Shown: piece by piece, positions 34,446-42,955 of the stretch
Layout of the letters: the number at the start of each line of letters is the position of its first letter
Numbering within the stretch: position 1 is the stretch's first letter
Origin: CBDBBY01 sp965203795
Lineage (GTDB): Bacteria > Pseudomonadota > Alphaproteobacteria > Rhodobacterales > Rhodobacteraceae
Direction of reading: 5' to 3'
DNA length: 64,000 nucleotides
Assembly (NCBI GenBank): GCA_965203795.1
Contig: OZ241915.1
Coordinates: 1,364,001-1,428,000, forward strand
Notes under the pieces: generated by a model
Seen by the model: the letters and a program-made list of their open reading frames with translations, nothing else
The model's database searches: none
Told to the model about the DNA's origin: nothing
Translations under genes and position numbers: made by a program

Positions 34446-34830
34446 CCTGTCGGGCGCACCGGCGTTCGAGGCTTGCCGGGCAAGCTGGCACCTTCCCTGC
34501 GCACTCGAACCCGGCCCCGGCATTAGCGCGGCCGTTCGACCGGCCAGCTGGTGCGCAACCGGCCGCCGCGCCCTGCCGAACGCTGGCGGGCTGAAGCCGC
34601 TGGAATCCGAATTGCCGCGAGGCTTCCATAATCGAGGCGCAGGGCGGCGGCTTCCGAAGGCTTGCCGAACACCCTGTTTCCGGCGCGGTGAAGCGGCTGT
34701 GCGCGTGCTGCGGGCTGTCGGGCGCACCGGCGTTCGACCGGCTTGCCGGACACGCTGGCACCTTCCCTGCGCACTCGAACCCGGCCCCGGCATTGGCGCA
34801 GGCTGGCACCGGCCTGCACCCGCGGGAATG
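34446..34830. repeat. Mosaic repeat cluster between ankyrin gene and miaA
   Basis: The order here is A-B, C (34600-34634), D (34636-34710), A (34714-34770), B (34772-34800). No supported gene lies in 34437-34965. The last 100 bases before miaA are unique and join miaA near 34940. Confidence 0.8.
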
Positions 34831-34965
34831 GAAGGCTGCCGCGAGGCAACCTTCCCTGTTCAGGAACTTCAGCTGGCGAACACCAGCTGCACCGGGTCGA
34901 TTCGGAGCAGGATATTCAGTTGGTTTGGAGGTTTCCGCCGGGATTTCCGGCATCCGCCGACGGGT

Positions 34966-35850
34966 CTATGCCGTCTCCACCCAGTTCCAATCCTGCATCC
35001 GCCCCCTGAACCAGGTCATCTGGCGTTTGGCGTAGCGCCGCGTTGAAATGATCGTTCGGGCCACCGCCTCGTCCAAGGAGAGCCTGCCTTCGACATGGGC
35101 CATGAATTCGCGGGCGCCTATCGCCTTTGAAGACGGAAGGGCGGGATTCCAGCCTTCCGCCATCGCTGAACACTCTTCCAATGCGCCGCCGCGCGCCATC
35201 GCCTTGGCGCGATGTGCAATGCGCCCGGACAATCGCTCGCGCCGGGCGTGCAGTAAAATGGGGTAGGTTTCTGAGAGCGGGAGCAGAGGGGTGCCGGTAC
35301 GCTCGTGCCAGAAGGCCATGCCGCGTCCGGTCGCCTCCAGCACCTCCCAGGCGCGTCTGACCCGCGTCATATTGGATTTGTCGATGGTTTCGTATGTGCG
35401 GGTATCGGATTCCGCGAGGTCGCCGAGGAGCGCATCGACGCCCCGGTCGCGGACGATTCTGCCGCTGCGGTCCCGAATCTCCGGCGGAATGTCGGGAATC
35501 GAGGACAGGCCGGTGGTCAATGCGGTGAAATACAAGCCCGTCCCGCCGACAATCACCAGCGTCCGAGCGTCGGCCGCAACAAGCCTTTCAAGCTCCTTGA
35601 GCCAGGATCCGACCGAGTAAGGCGCGTCGTGCCGCACATGCCCGTAGAGCGAATGGGGCACCGCCGCTTCGTCGGCCGCCGACGGCCGCGCCGTGAGCAC
35701 CCGCCAGCACGAGTAGACCTGCATCGCGTCGGCGTTGATGACGGTCCCGGCGCGTTCCGAGGCGATTTTTTCGGCGAGGCCGGACTTGCCCGCGGCGGTG
35801 GGCCCGGCAATCAGGACGAATCTGCGCTGCGGTATGTCTTGTGTTCGCAT
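34966..35850 (-). CDS. miaA: tRNA dimethylallyltransferase
   Basis: A 294-aa enzyme that adds a dimethylallyl group to A37 of tRNAs reading UNN codons. The P-loop is GPTAAGKS (16-23), followed by INADAMQVY with the catalytic Asp; VGGTGLYF and RRYAKRQMTWFR are further family marks. MRTQDIPQRR at 35850 is chosen as start; the open frame upstream is antisense to pyrH. The gene is divergent from pyrH with about 110 bases between them. A decayed copy of its 3' end lies at 26.85-27.04 kb. Confidence 0.95.
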   Translation of the reverse strand: MRTQDIPQRRFVLIAGPTAAGKSGLAEKIASERAGTVINADAMQVYSCWRVLTARPSAADEAAVPHSLYGHVRHDAPYSVGSWLKELERLVAADARTLVIVGGTGLYFTALTTGLSSIPDIPPEIRDRSGRIVRDRGVDALLGDLAESDTRTYETIDKSNMTRVRRAWEVLEATGRGMAFWHERTGTPLLPLSETYPILLHARRERLSGRIAHRAKAMARGGALEECSAMAEGWNPALPSSKAIGAREFMAHVEGRLSLDEAVARTIISTRRYAKRQMTWFRGRMQDWNWVETA

Positions 35851-35962
35851 AGTTCCGTCGGCCCGCACGGCAGCGACCGCGGCGTATGCGGTTGCGCCCC
35901 TGCCCGAATTCGGACATTTACCGCCGGATCGCCGACATTCGGAAGTGAAAAGGGCAGCGCAC

Positions 35963-36694
35963 ATGCAGGATTCGAATCTGCGGCCTGCCTTGGAATTCCG
36001 CCGCGCGATGCTGAAGATCTCCGGCGAAGCGCTCATGGGCGAGGGGGGCTTCGGTCTCGATCCTCCGACGGTCGACCGCATCGCGCAGGAGATCGCTCAA
36101 GTCCACAGTCTCGGCGTTGAGATCTGCATGGTGGTCGGCGGCGGCAACATCTTTCGCGGGCTGCAGGGGAACACGCTCGGAATCGAGCGCCAGACGGCGG
36201 ACTACATGGGAATGCTGGCGACAGTATTGAACTCGCTGGCGATGCAATCGGCTTTGGAGGCGCGCGGCATCGACACTCGGGTGCTGACGGCGATCCCGAT
36301 GGACCAGATTTGCGAGCCGTACATCCGGCGGCGGGCGATGCGGCATCTCGACAAGAAGCGGGTTTGCATTTTCGCCGCCGGCACCGGCAATCCTTATTTC
36401 ACGACGGACACCGCTGCAGTGCTGCGGGCAAGCGAGCTGTCCTGCCAAGCGGTGTTCAAGGGGACCAATGTCGATGGCGTCTATTCCGGCGATCCGAAGC
36501 AGGACGCCAACGCAAAGCGCTATGAAACAATAGGGTATGGAGAGTTTCTCCAACGAGATCTCAAGGTCATGGACGCGGCGGCCGTCGCCTTGGCGCGCGA
36601 CAACGGGCTGCCGATCGTGGTCTTCGACCTCGACGAGCCGGGGGGCTTGGCGCGGGTTGTCGAGGGAATGGGCGTCTATACCATTATCAAGTAG
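35963..36694 (+). CDS. pyrH: UMP kinase
   Basis: A 243-aa amino-acid-kinase-fold enzyme that phosphorylates UMP to UDP. LKISGEALMG (near residue 17), VVGGGNIFRG, AAGTGNPYFTTDTAA, GVYSGDPK and the C-terminal IVVFDL are family marks. ATG 35963 follows AAAAGGG. It heads the cluster pyrH-frr-uppS-cdsA-rseP-bamA, in which precursor supply and envelope assembly genes are linked in alphaproteobacteria; tsf and rpsB, often upstream, are replaced here by miaA. Confidence 0.96.
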   Translation: MQDSNLRPALEFRRAMLKISGEALMGEGGFGLDPPTVDRIAQEIAQVHSLGVEICMVVGGGNIFRGLQGNTLGIERQTADYMGMLATVLNSLAMQSALEARGIDTRVLTAIPMDQICEPYIRRRAMRHLDKKRVCIFAAGTGNPYFTTDTAAVLRASELSCQAVFKGTNVDGVYSGDPKQDANAKRYETIGYGEFLQRDLKVMDAAAVALARDNGLPIVVFDLDEPGGLARVVEGMGVYTIIK

Positions 36695-36753
36695 GCGAAC
36701 TATAATGCCGCGGCGTTGTGCCCGGACCGCGGCGGCCGGAAGGGTGGCGGGGA

Positions 36754-37317
36754 ATGGCGGACGATTTTGAACTGGATCTTGATGATTTCGACCGGCGCAT
36801 GAAGGGCGCGCTGAACGCCCTCAGGCTGGAGTTCGCGTCACTCCGGACCGGACGGGCCTCGGCGGTGATGGTTGAACCGATCATGGTGGAGGCGTACGGA
36901 ACGACGATGCCTCTGAGCCAGTGCGGCACGATCAACGTGCCGGAGCCTAGGCTGATTTCTATCGGCGTCTGGGACAAGGACCTGGTCGGGGCCGTTACCA
37001 AAGCGATCAACGATTCGGGCCTCGGCATCAACCCCGTGGTCGAAGGAACGGTGATCCGGCTGCCTGTGCCCGAGCTGAACGAGGAGCGCAGGAAGACGCT
37101 CGCCCGCGTCGCGGCCCAGCATGCCGAAAGCGCGAGGGTCGCCGTCCGGAACGTCCGCCGCGACGGCATGGACCAGCTGAGAAAGGCCAAGGCCGACGGG
37201 CTGAGCGAGGACGAGCATAAGCTGTGGTCCGACGAGGTTCAGGAACTCACGGACGCCGCCATCGAAGCTGTGGACAAATCGCTGGAAGCGAAGCGGTCCG
37301 AAATCCTGAGCGTATAG
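36754..37317 (+). CDS. frr: Ribosome recycling factor
   Basis: A 187-aa two-domain protein that, with EF-G, splits the post-termination ribosome. DFDRRMKGALNALRLEFASL with RTGRAS, then VEAYGTTMPLSQ and the C-terminal arginine/lysine-rich helices (NVRRDGMDQLRKAKADGLSE) are typical. ATG 36754 follows GGTGGCGGGGA. It is 59 bases after pyrH and 10 bases before uppS, in operon. Confidence 0.97.
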   Translation: MADDFELDLDDFDRRMKGALNALRLEFASLRTGRASAVMVEPIMVEAYGTTMPLSQCGTINVPEPRLISIGVWDKDLVGAVTKAINDSGLGINPVVEGTVIRLPVPELNEERRKTLARVAAQHAESARVAVRNVRRDGMDQLRKAKADGLSEDEHKLWSDEVQELTDAAIEAVDKSLEAKRSEILSV

Positions 37318-37327
37318 AAGCCCGGCG

Positions 37328-38071
37328 ATGTCGAATGTTCTGGAATTGGCGCCTGTCGCCAGCGCGTCGGCGGTTCCCGCGCACGTTGCGATCATCATGG
37401 ACGGCAACGGAAGGTGGGCAAACAGGCGCGGCCTGCCGCGAATCCGGGGGCACCGGGCCGGCGCCGACCGGCTGCGCGACATCGTGAAGGCCTGTCCGGA
37501 TCTCGGCGTCAAATATTTGACCGTGTTCGCCTTTTCCACGGAAAACTGGAAGCGTCGCCCGGAGGAAGTGGATGCCCTCATGGAGCTCTTCCGCCGCTAC
37601 ATCAGGTCTGAGGCGGACGAGCTTCTGAACGAGGGAGTCCGCGTCAGCTTCATCGGAGAGCGCGAAGGTTTGGATTCGAAAGTCGTCGAGCAAATGGAAT
37701 GGCTCGAGGACAAAACCAAGGACGGGCGCGAGTTCCTGCTTACCGTGGCGATCAACTACGGAGGCCGACGCGAAATCGTGAGGGCGGCGAAGAAGGCGGC
37801 GGAGCTTGCGATCGGAGGCAGAATCAGCCTCGATGGCCTCACGGAGGAGGTTTTTTCGAACCTGGTCCATACGAGCGCGATCCCGGATCCGGATCTGGTG
37901 ATCCGCACTTCCGGGGAGGCGCGGATTTCGAATTTCCTGCTTTGGCAGTGCGCGTACACGGAGTTCGAGTTCGTCGAGACCCTTTGGCCGGATTACACGC
38001 CGGAGGAGTTCGCGGCCTCCTTGTCCCGCTACGCCATGCGCGAGCGGAGATTCGGCGCGGCGTCGAACTAG
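37328..38071 (+). CDS. uppS: Undecaprenyl diphosphate synthase
   Basis: A 247-aa cis-prenyltransferase that makes the C55 lipid carrier for peptidoglycan and LPS. The catalytic Asp is in IIMDGNGRWA. FSTENWKRRPEEV and the C-terminal RISNFLLWQCAYTEFEF are signature parts. It is 10 bases after frr, and its stop is 8 bases before the cdsA GTG start. A decayed 5' copy lies at 27.06-27.25 kb. Confidence 0.97.
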   Translation: MSNVLELAPVASASAVPAHVAIIMDGNGRWANRRGLPRIRGHRAGADRLRDIVKACPDLGVKYLTVFAFSTENWKRRPEEVDALMELFRRYIRSEADELLNEGVRVSFIGEREGLDSKVVEQMEWLEDKTKDGREFLLTVAINYGGRREIVRAAKKAAELAIGGRISLDGLTEEVFSNLVHTSAIPDPDLVIRTSGEARISNFLLWQCAYTEFEFVETLWPDYTPEEFAASLSRYAMRERRFGAASN

Positions 38072-38079
38072 CCCTCGCG

Positions 38080-38931
38080 GTGGCGGCCTTCCAAGACCTG
38101 AAGCCGCGGCTGGTTTCAGGGATCGCGCTTGCGGCGGCCGGGGCGGCGGCGCTGTCTTTCGGCGGCCTGGCGTTCAAGTTGTTCTGCGCCGCCATCGCGG
38201 CGGCGATGCTGTTCGAGCTAGCGGGAATCGTGTCGCCGGACGCGCCGCGCTTCCGGCGCATCGCCGTTGCGGCTCTAGGTTTCGTCGGCTGCTTCGCTGC
38301 CTGGACTCCAGATGTTTGCGTTTTTGCCGGCAATTTTCTGGTTCGGGTCGCTTGCGGCCGCTGGGCGGGAGGCGATGGACAATGGATTCTTGCGGCAGCG
38401 GGGCTCGCGCCGCAGTCGCTTCTGGCTGCTGCGGTCTGCTCGGTCATTCTGAAATCGGGGAGGGCGGCCTTCGTGGCCTACGGTTGCGCAGTGCTGCTTG
38501 GCGCATCGTCCCTCGCGCTGTTCAGGACCTCCGACGTTCCGGCCGTTGCTCTCCTGGTAATTTCCGTGGTCGTGGCCACCGACACAGCTGGGTATTTTTG
38601 CGGACGGGCGTTGGGCGGGCCGAAGCTCGCGCCCTCGATCAGTCCTGGAAAGACTTGGTCAGGAGCGGCCGCAGGCTGGGTTGCGGCAGCTGCGGTTGGA
38701 TTTCTTTTTGAACTTGCGGCGGGGATTTCAGGAGCGGTCTGGGTATCGGTCTCGCTGTCGGCGGCGTCGCAGATTGGTGATCTTGCGGAAAGTCGGCTGA
38801 AGCGTCGGGCAAGCGTGGCGGACTCGTCCTCTCTGATTCCAGGGCATGGCGGCGTGCTTGACAGGTTCGATGGAATGACGGCTGCCAGCATCACCGCCTT
38901 GGCGCTGCTGCTGGTCGGCTGGGCGCGCTAG
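38080..38931 (+). CDS. cdsA: Phosphatidate cytidylyltransferase
   Basis: A 283-aa polytopic membrane enzyme making CDP-diacylglycerol for all phospholipids. Many alanine-rich helices precede the signature SRLKRRASVADSSSLIPGHG followed by GVLDRFDGM. The lysine of the usual K-D pair (consensus KRx4KD) is alanine here. GTG 38080 is chosen because it gives family length and starts right after uppS. DTAGYFCGR replaces the usual DTGAYFxGR. Confidence 0.9.
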   Translation: MAAFQDLKPRLVSGIALAAAGAAALSFGGLAFKLFCAAIAAAMLFELAGIVSPDAPRFRRIAVAALGFVGCFAAWTPDVCVFAGNFLVRVACGRWAGGDGQWILAAAGLAPQSLLAAAVCSVILKSGRAAFVAYGCAVLLGASSLALFRTSDVPAVALLVISVVVATDTAGYFCGRALGGPKLAPSISPGKTWSGAAAGWVAAAAVGFLFELAAGISGAVWVSVSLSAASQIGDLAESRLKRRASVADSSSLIPGHGGVLDRFDGMTAASITALALLLVGWAR

Positions 38932-39176
38932 ACGCCGCTCTAGGCCGGGATGGGAGGAACCAGGAGCATTGAAGGCAGGTCGGGACGACTCGGGCGGCGG
39001 CTTGCGCGGGGCGGGCTGCGACAATATCTGAGGCGCGTTGCGGGAACCGGCTCGGAAGCCGTCCGTGCGCATGACGGTGGACGATTCCAATGTCGACTCG
39101 ATCGACCTATTGACGCAAGCAGCGAGGCCGCGGATGCCAGCCGCCGCGGCAAGCCCCCGGGCGCGAGGCGAAACCT
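38932..39176. other. Gap between cdsA and rseP where dxr is usually found
   Basis: About 245 bases with no recognised gene. In most alphaproteobacteria dxr lies here. Short frames on the plus strand have no motif. I cannot show that this DNA is a dxr remnant. Confidence 0.5.
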
Positions 39177-40508
39177 TTGACTGAAGTCCTATCTTGGCTA
39201 GCATTCCTTCAAGTGCCCGTCTTGTTCTCTTTCGTGGCGGCCGTCTTCATCGTCGTGGTCGCCCACGAACTCGGCCACTATTTGGGAGCGCGCGTCTGCG
39301 GCATCGTCGCGGAAGAGGTGGCCGTGGGCTTCGGTCCTAGAATCGCCGGGTCCCGCGATAGGCACGGAACGGTTTGGAGCGTGCGCTGCGCGCCGCTAGG
39401 CGGGTTCGTGCGGCTTCCGGAAAGCGTCATGCCTTACGCATCGATCGAAGGAAGTTCGTCTCCGACTTCCGGTGATAGGCTCGGCGAAAACACAGAGCGA
39501 GCTCCGCTGCCGCACCGCGCGATCATCGCAGCTGCCGGGCCGGTTGCGAGCTTTCTGCTGGGCGTCCTGATTTTCGCCGCCTCTGCGATGTGGAACGGAG
39601 TCGTTACGCAAAGGGCGGTCATCGGCGAACTGAAGAGTCTGCCGGGTCCAACATCGGAGCTAAAGGGCGGCGATAGGATTCTGGCAGTGGACGGCACTCC
39701 CGTGGACGATCTGATGTCGCTCTATTTGCTGCCCTCGGACGGCAGCGGGAGCGGATCGAACGTCATTTACACCATCGAAAGAGGCGAGGACCAACTCGAC
39801 GTCGCCGGGCCGCCTCTCCGGCCAGCCGCGATCCATACAGTCCATTTGAGTTCGGCCGCCTCCGAAGCCGGGTTGAAGCGGGGAGATGTCGTGACTTCCG
39901 TCGATGGCGAGGAGGTTCGCGATTTCGCCGATATTGCAAGGCATGTCGAACGTTCCGGCGGACGGACGATGCGCTTCGAGATCTGGCGCGACGGGACGGT
40001 GTTTAGCCGGGATATCGCGCCCCGGATCACGGAATTCCCCGGACCCGGAGGCGAAATCGAGCGCCGGTCGATGATCGGCGTGTCCGGCGGCCTTTTCTTC
40101 ACGCCTGAGACCTACACGCCCGGCCCGTTGGAAGGCGGGCTGATCGGGGTCCTGCATGCTTGGCGCATCGTTACGGGTTCGCTGCAGGGCATGTACGACA
40201 TCGTCGCGGCTAACGTCAGCACCTGCAACATGCATGGAGTTATAAGGATTGCGCAGGTGTCCGAGGAGGCCGCTTCGCAGGGCTTGGGCAGCTTTCTTAA
40301 TCTGATCGGCGTGTTCTCGGTAGCGATCGGAGTGCTTCAGCTGCTCCCGATTCCGGTGCTGGACGGCGGGCATCTGGTGTTCATGGCGTACGAAGCGGCC
40401 GCAGGCAGGCCGCTGCGGAGCGAAACGATTCGATGGGCGCTGGGAATCGGCCTTGCGCTGCTCTTGGCGTTGTTCGCGTTCACAATCGTGAACGACCTTG
40501 CCTGCTGA
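39177..40508 (+). CDS. rseP: Site-2 intramembrane zinc protease
   Basis: A 443-aa membrane metalloprotease that cuts anti-sigma factors and residual signal peptides. The zinc motif VVAHELGHYLG is at 27-37 in the first helix. Two PDZ regions follow (GDRILAVDGTPVDDL and RGDVVTSVDGEEVRDF). The third zinc ligand region LLPIPVLDGGHLVF lies near the C-terminus. TTG 39177 is the best start; no ATG is in place. It sits between cdsA and bamA as in related genomes. Confidence 0.95.
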   Translation: MTEVLSWLAFLQVPVLFSFVAAVFIVVVAHELGHYLGARVCGIVAEEVAVGFGPRIAGSRDRHGTVWSVRCAPLGGFVRLPESVMPYASIEGSSSPTSGDRLGENTERAPLPHRAIIAAAGPVASFLLGVLIFAASAMWNGVVTQRAVIGELKSLPGPTSELKGGDRILAVDGTPVDDLMSLYLLPSDGSGSGSNVIYTIERGEDQLDVAGPPLRPAAIHTVHLSSAASEAGLKRGDVVTSVDGEEVRDFADIARHVERSGGRTMRFEIWRDGTVFSRDIAPRITEFPGPGGEIERRSMIGVSGGLFFTPETYTPGPLEGGLIGVLHAWRIVTGSLQGMYDIVAANVSTCNMHGVIRIAQVSEEAASQGLGSFLNLIGVFSVAIGVLQLLPIPVLDGGHLVFMAYEAAAGRPLRSETIRWALGIGLALLLALFAFTIVNDLAC

Positions 40509-40639
40509 ATCGCGGCGGCGCGGACATCCGCGCCGGCGGCTTGGTCGGTGAAGGGCCAGCCGCTCCAATTCCCGACTTTGACAATGAATCCGGTTGCAAC
40601 TAATCGTTGCCAGTCGCCTTCAACGGCAGGGATGCGCAG

Positions 40640-42952
40640 ATGGCCTTTCGTTTCTCCGCTATTGAAACGCGCGGAATTTCCTACGGATTCCTGATTTCCG
40701 TTCTTGCGTTGTTCGCAATCGGAGCCTCCGATGCGCTTGCCCAGACCTACCCGTACTCGCGGATCGAAATCGAAGGCAACCGCAGGATCGACGATGAGAG
40801 CATGATCCGGATCGCCGGCGTTCCGCCGTCCGGAAACCTGTCGGCGGCCGAGATGAACGAGGTTTACCGGCGGCTTTCGGATTCCGGGCTGTTCGACGAG
40901 GTCACGGTGGCTCCGCGGGGCGGAGCCCTCGTCCTGTCGGTGGACGAGCTGCCGATCATCAGCCGGATTTCGATTGAGGGGAACCGGCGGCTGAACGACG
41001 AGCGGCTGATGGAACTCGTTGCATCCGAGCCGCGGCGGGTGTTTTCGGTAGCCCAGGCCGAATTGGACGCGGCGGCGATCGCCGACGCCTACCGCACCGC
41101 GGGGCGGTTCGCCGCCACCGTCGAGCCCAAGATCATCCGGCGGTCGGACAACCGGGTGGACCTGGTGTTCGAGGTGTTCGAGGGCAGGGTCGTCGAGACG
41201 GAGCGCATCGGCTTCGTCGGCAATCGCGCCTTCTCCGACAGAAGGCTGCGCAGGGTCATCGCGTCGAAGCAGGCGAAGCTCCTCAGGACTCTCATCCAGA
41301 GGGACAACTACATCGCCGAACGGCTGGAGATCGACAAATCGCTCCTCAGCGACTTCTATCTTGCGCGCGGCTACATCGACTTCACGGTGAATTCCGCTAC
41401 CGCCGAGATGACGCGCGAGCGCGGCGGGTTCTTCGTGACCTTCAACATCCACGAAGGCCCGCAATACCGGTTCGGCCAAGTCACCTTCACGAGCTCGATT
41501 CCCGAAATCGATCCCGACCTGTACGGGGAGGAAAGCCGGATCAGGCCCGGAGACGTTTACTCCCCGGTATTCGTGAACGACGCCATTCAGAGAATGGAGA
41601 ATCTCGCGAGCAGGAACGGCTTCCGGTTCGCGCGGGCCGCGATTGAAGTCGCCCGCAACGACGACACGCAAACCCTTGATATAAATTTCAATTTCGAGCA
41701 GGGGCCGCGGGTCTTCGTCGAGCGAATCGACATCGAGGGCAACACGACCACGCTCGACCGGGTGATCAGGCGCCAGTTCACGGTTGTCGAGGGCGACCCG
41801 CTGAACCCGCGCGAGATCGCCCGGGCCGCGGAGAGAATCCGGGCTCTCGGGTTTTTCTCGACGGCGGAAGTCACGTCCCGCGAGGGCTCTTCGCCGACGC
41901 AGGCGATCATCGACGTCACGGTCGAAGAAACGCCGACCGGATTCCTGAGCTTCGGCGCGACCTACGCGGCCGACGAAGGCGTGGCCGGAACCGTCAGCCT
42001 TACGGAGAACAATTTCCTGGGACGGGGCCAGCGGCTTTCGTTCTCGCTGGACACAGGCCGCAGCACACGGCAGTACTCGCTCGGTTTCACGGAGCCCAAC
42101 CTTCTGGGCCGCGATCTGGAGCTCTCCTTCTCGACCTCATATCGAACCCAATCGCGGTACAAGCAGCGCTTCAAATCGACGGAGTTCAAGTTTGCGCCGG
42201 CGATCAGGTTTCCGGTCAGCGAAACGGCCCGCCTACAGCTGCGCGCCGGCGCCAACACCTACCGGATGTCCGAGTTCACGAGCGAGTCGCCGATACTTCT
42301 GCGGGACTTCCGCCAAGGCAAGGGCGACAACGTTTCGGTCGGCTATACCTACGACTTCGACAGCAGGCGGACCGGGCTGTATCCGAACAGGGGCTACCTG
42401 CTCAGCTTCGGGCAGGATCTGCTGTACGGAAGCGGGGGATACTCCGCGTTCAAGACGACGGCGCTGGCCGGCGCGCAGACGACCGCATTCGGCGAGGACA
42501 TGACGCTCACCGGAATTGTCGAAGGAGGAGCGCTCATCGCGAGGGGCGGCCCGTCGCGCTCCAAGGACAGATTCTACTCCAATTCCGATATTTTGCGGGG
42601 CTTTTCGACCAACGGAGTCGGCCCCCGGGACGTCGGCGCCAGCACCAACGATGCCTTGGGAGGCAACTACTTCGCCGCCTTGCATCTCGAAAGCCGCTTC
42701 CCGATCGGGCTGCCGGAGGAATACGGGATCACGGGCGGCGCGTTCCTCGACACGGGAACGGTATGGGGGCTGGACGACGCGGCCGGCGTCCGCGCCGTCG
42801 ACGATTCCTTCGAATTGCGCTCGTCGGCAGGCCTGTCGCTGCATTGGGACACGTTTTTCGGCCCGCTCCGGATGGATTACGCTTGGCCGTTCAAGAAGCT
42901 CCCCTACGACGACACCCTGCGATTCAGCATCTCGCTTTCGTCACAGTTCTGA
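40640..42952 (+). CDS. bamA: Outer membrane protein assembly factor
   Basis: A 770-aa Omp85 protein that inserts beta-barrels into the outer membrane. A signal peptide ends ASDALAQ near residue 36. Five POTRA domains follow (IEIEGNRRIDDE, ISIEGNRRLNDE, IGFVGNRAFSDRR, FGQVTFTSSIPE, VERIDIEGNTTT). The last 350 residues form the 16-strand barrel ending in the C-terminal aromatic LRFSISLSSQF. ATG 40640 follows CAGGGAT; a TTG at 40607 in frame is an alternative. It is 3 bases ahead of the skp-like gene. Confidence 0.97.
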   Translation: MAFRFSAIETRGISYGFLISVLALFAIGASDALAQTYPYSRIEIEGNRRIDDESMIRIAGVPPSGNLSAAEMNEVYRRLSDSGLFDEVTVAPRGGALVLSVDELPIISRISIEGNRRLNDERLMELVASEPRRVFSVAQAELDAAAIADAYRTAGRFAATVEPKIIRRSDNRVDLVFEVFEGRVVETERIGFVGNRAFSDRRLRRVIASKQAKLLRTLIQRDNYIAERLEIDKSLLSDFYLARGYIDFTVNSATAEMTRERGGFFVTFNIHEGPQYRFGQVTFTSSIPEIDPDLYGEESRIRPGDVYSPVFVNDAIQRMENLASRNGFRFARAAIEVARNDDTQTLDINFNFEQGPRVFVERIDIEGNTTTLDRVIRRQFTVVEGDPLNPREIARAAERIRALGFFSTAEVTSREGSSPTQAIIDVTVEETPTGFLSFGATYAADEGVAGTVSLTENNFLGRGQRLSFSLDTGRSTRQYSLGFTEPNLLGRDLELSFSTSYRTQSRYKQRFKSTEFKFAPAIRFPVSETARLQLRAGANTYRMSEFTSESPILLRDFRQGKGDNVSVGYTYDFDSRRTGLYPNRGYLLSFGQDLLYGSGGYSAFKTTALAGAQTTAFGEDMTLTGIVEGGALIARGGPSRSKDRFYSNSDILRGFSTNGVGPRDVGASTNDALGGNYFAALHLESRFPIGLPEEYGITGGAFLDTGTVWGLDDAAGVRAVDDSFELRSSAGLSLHWDTFFGPLRMDYAWPFKKLPYDDTLRFSISLSSQF

Positions 42953-42955
42953 GCG

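Noticed and set aside
32787..34793. A 668-codon minus-strand frame rich in Arg, Cys and Pro repeats
   Set aside because: It is antisense to the methyltransferase end and the ankyrin gene and translates the GC-rich mosaic repeats; there is no coherent domain.
38932..39176. Possible dxr remnant
   Set aside because: A GGTRSIEGRS-like stretch faintly recalls the DXR N-terminus, but the match is too short to support a pseudogene call.
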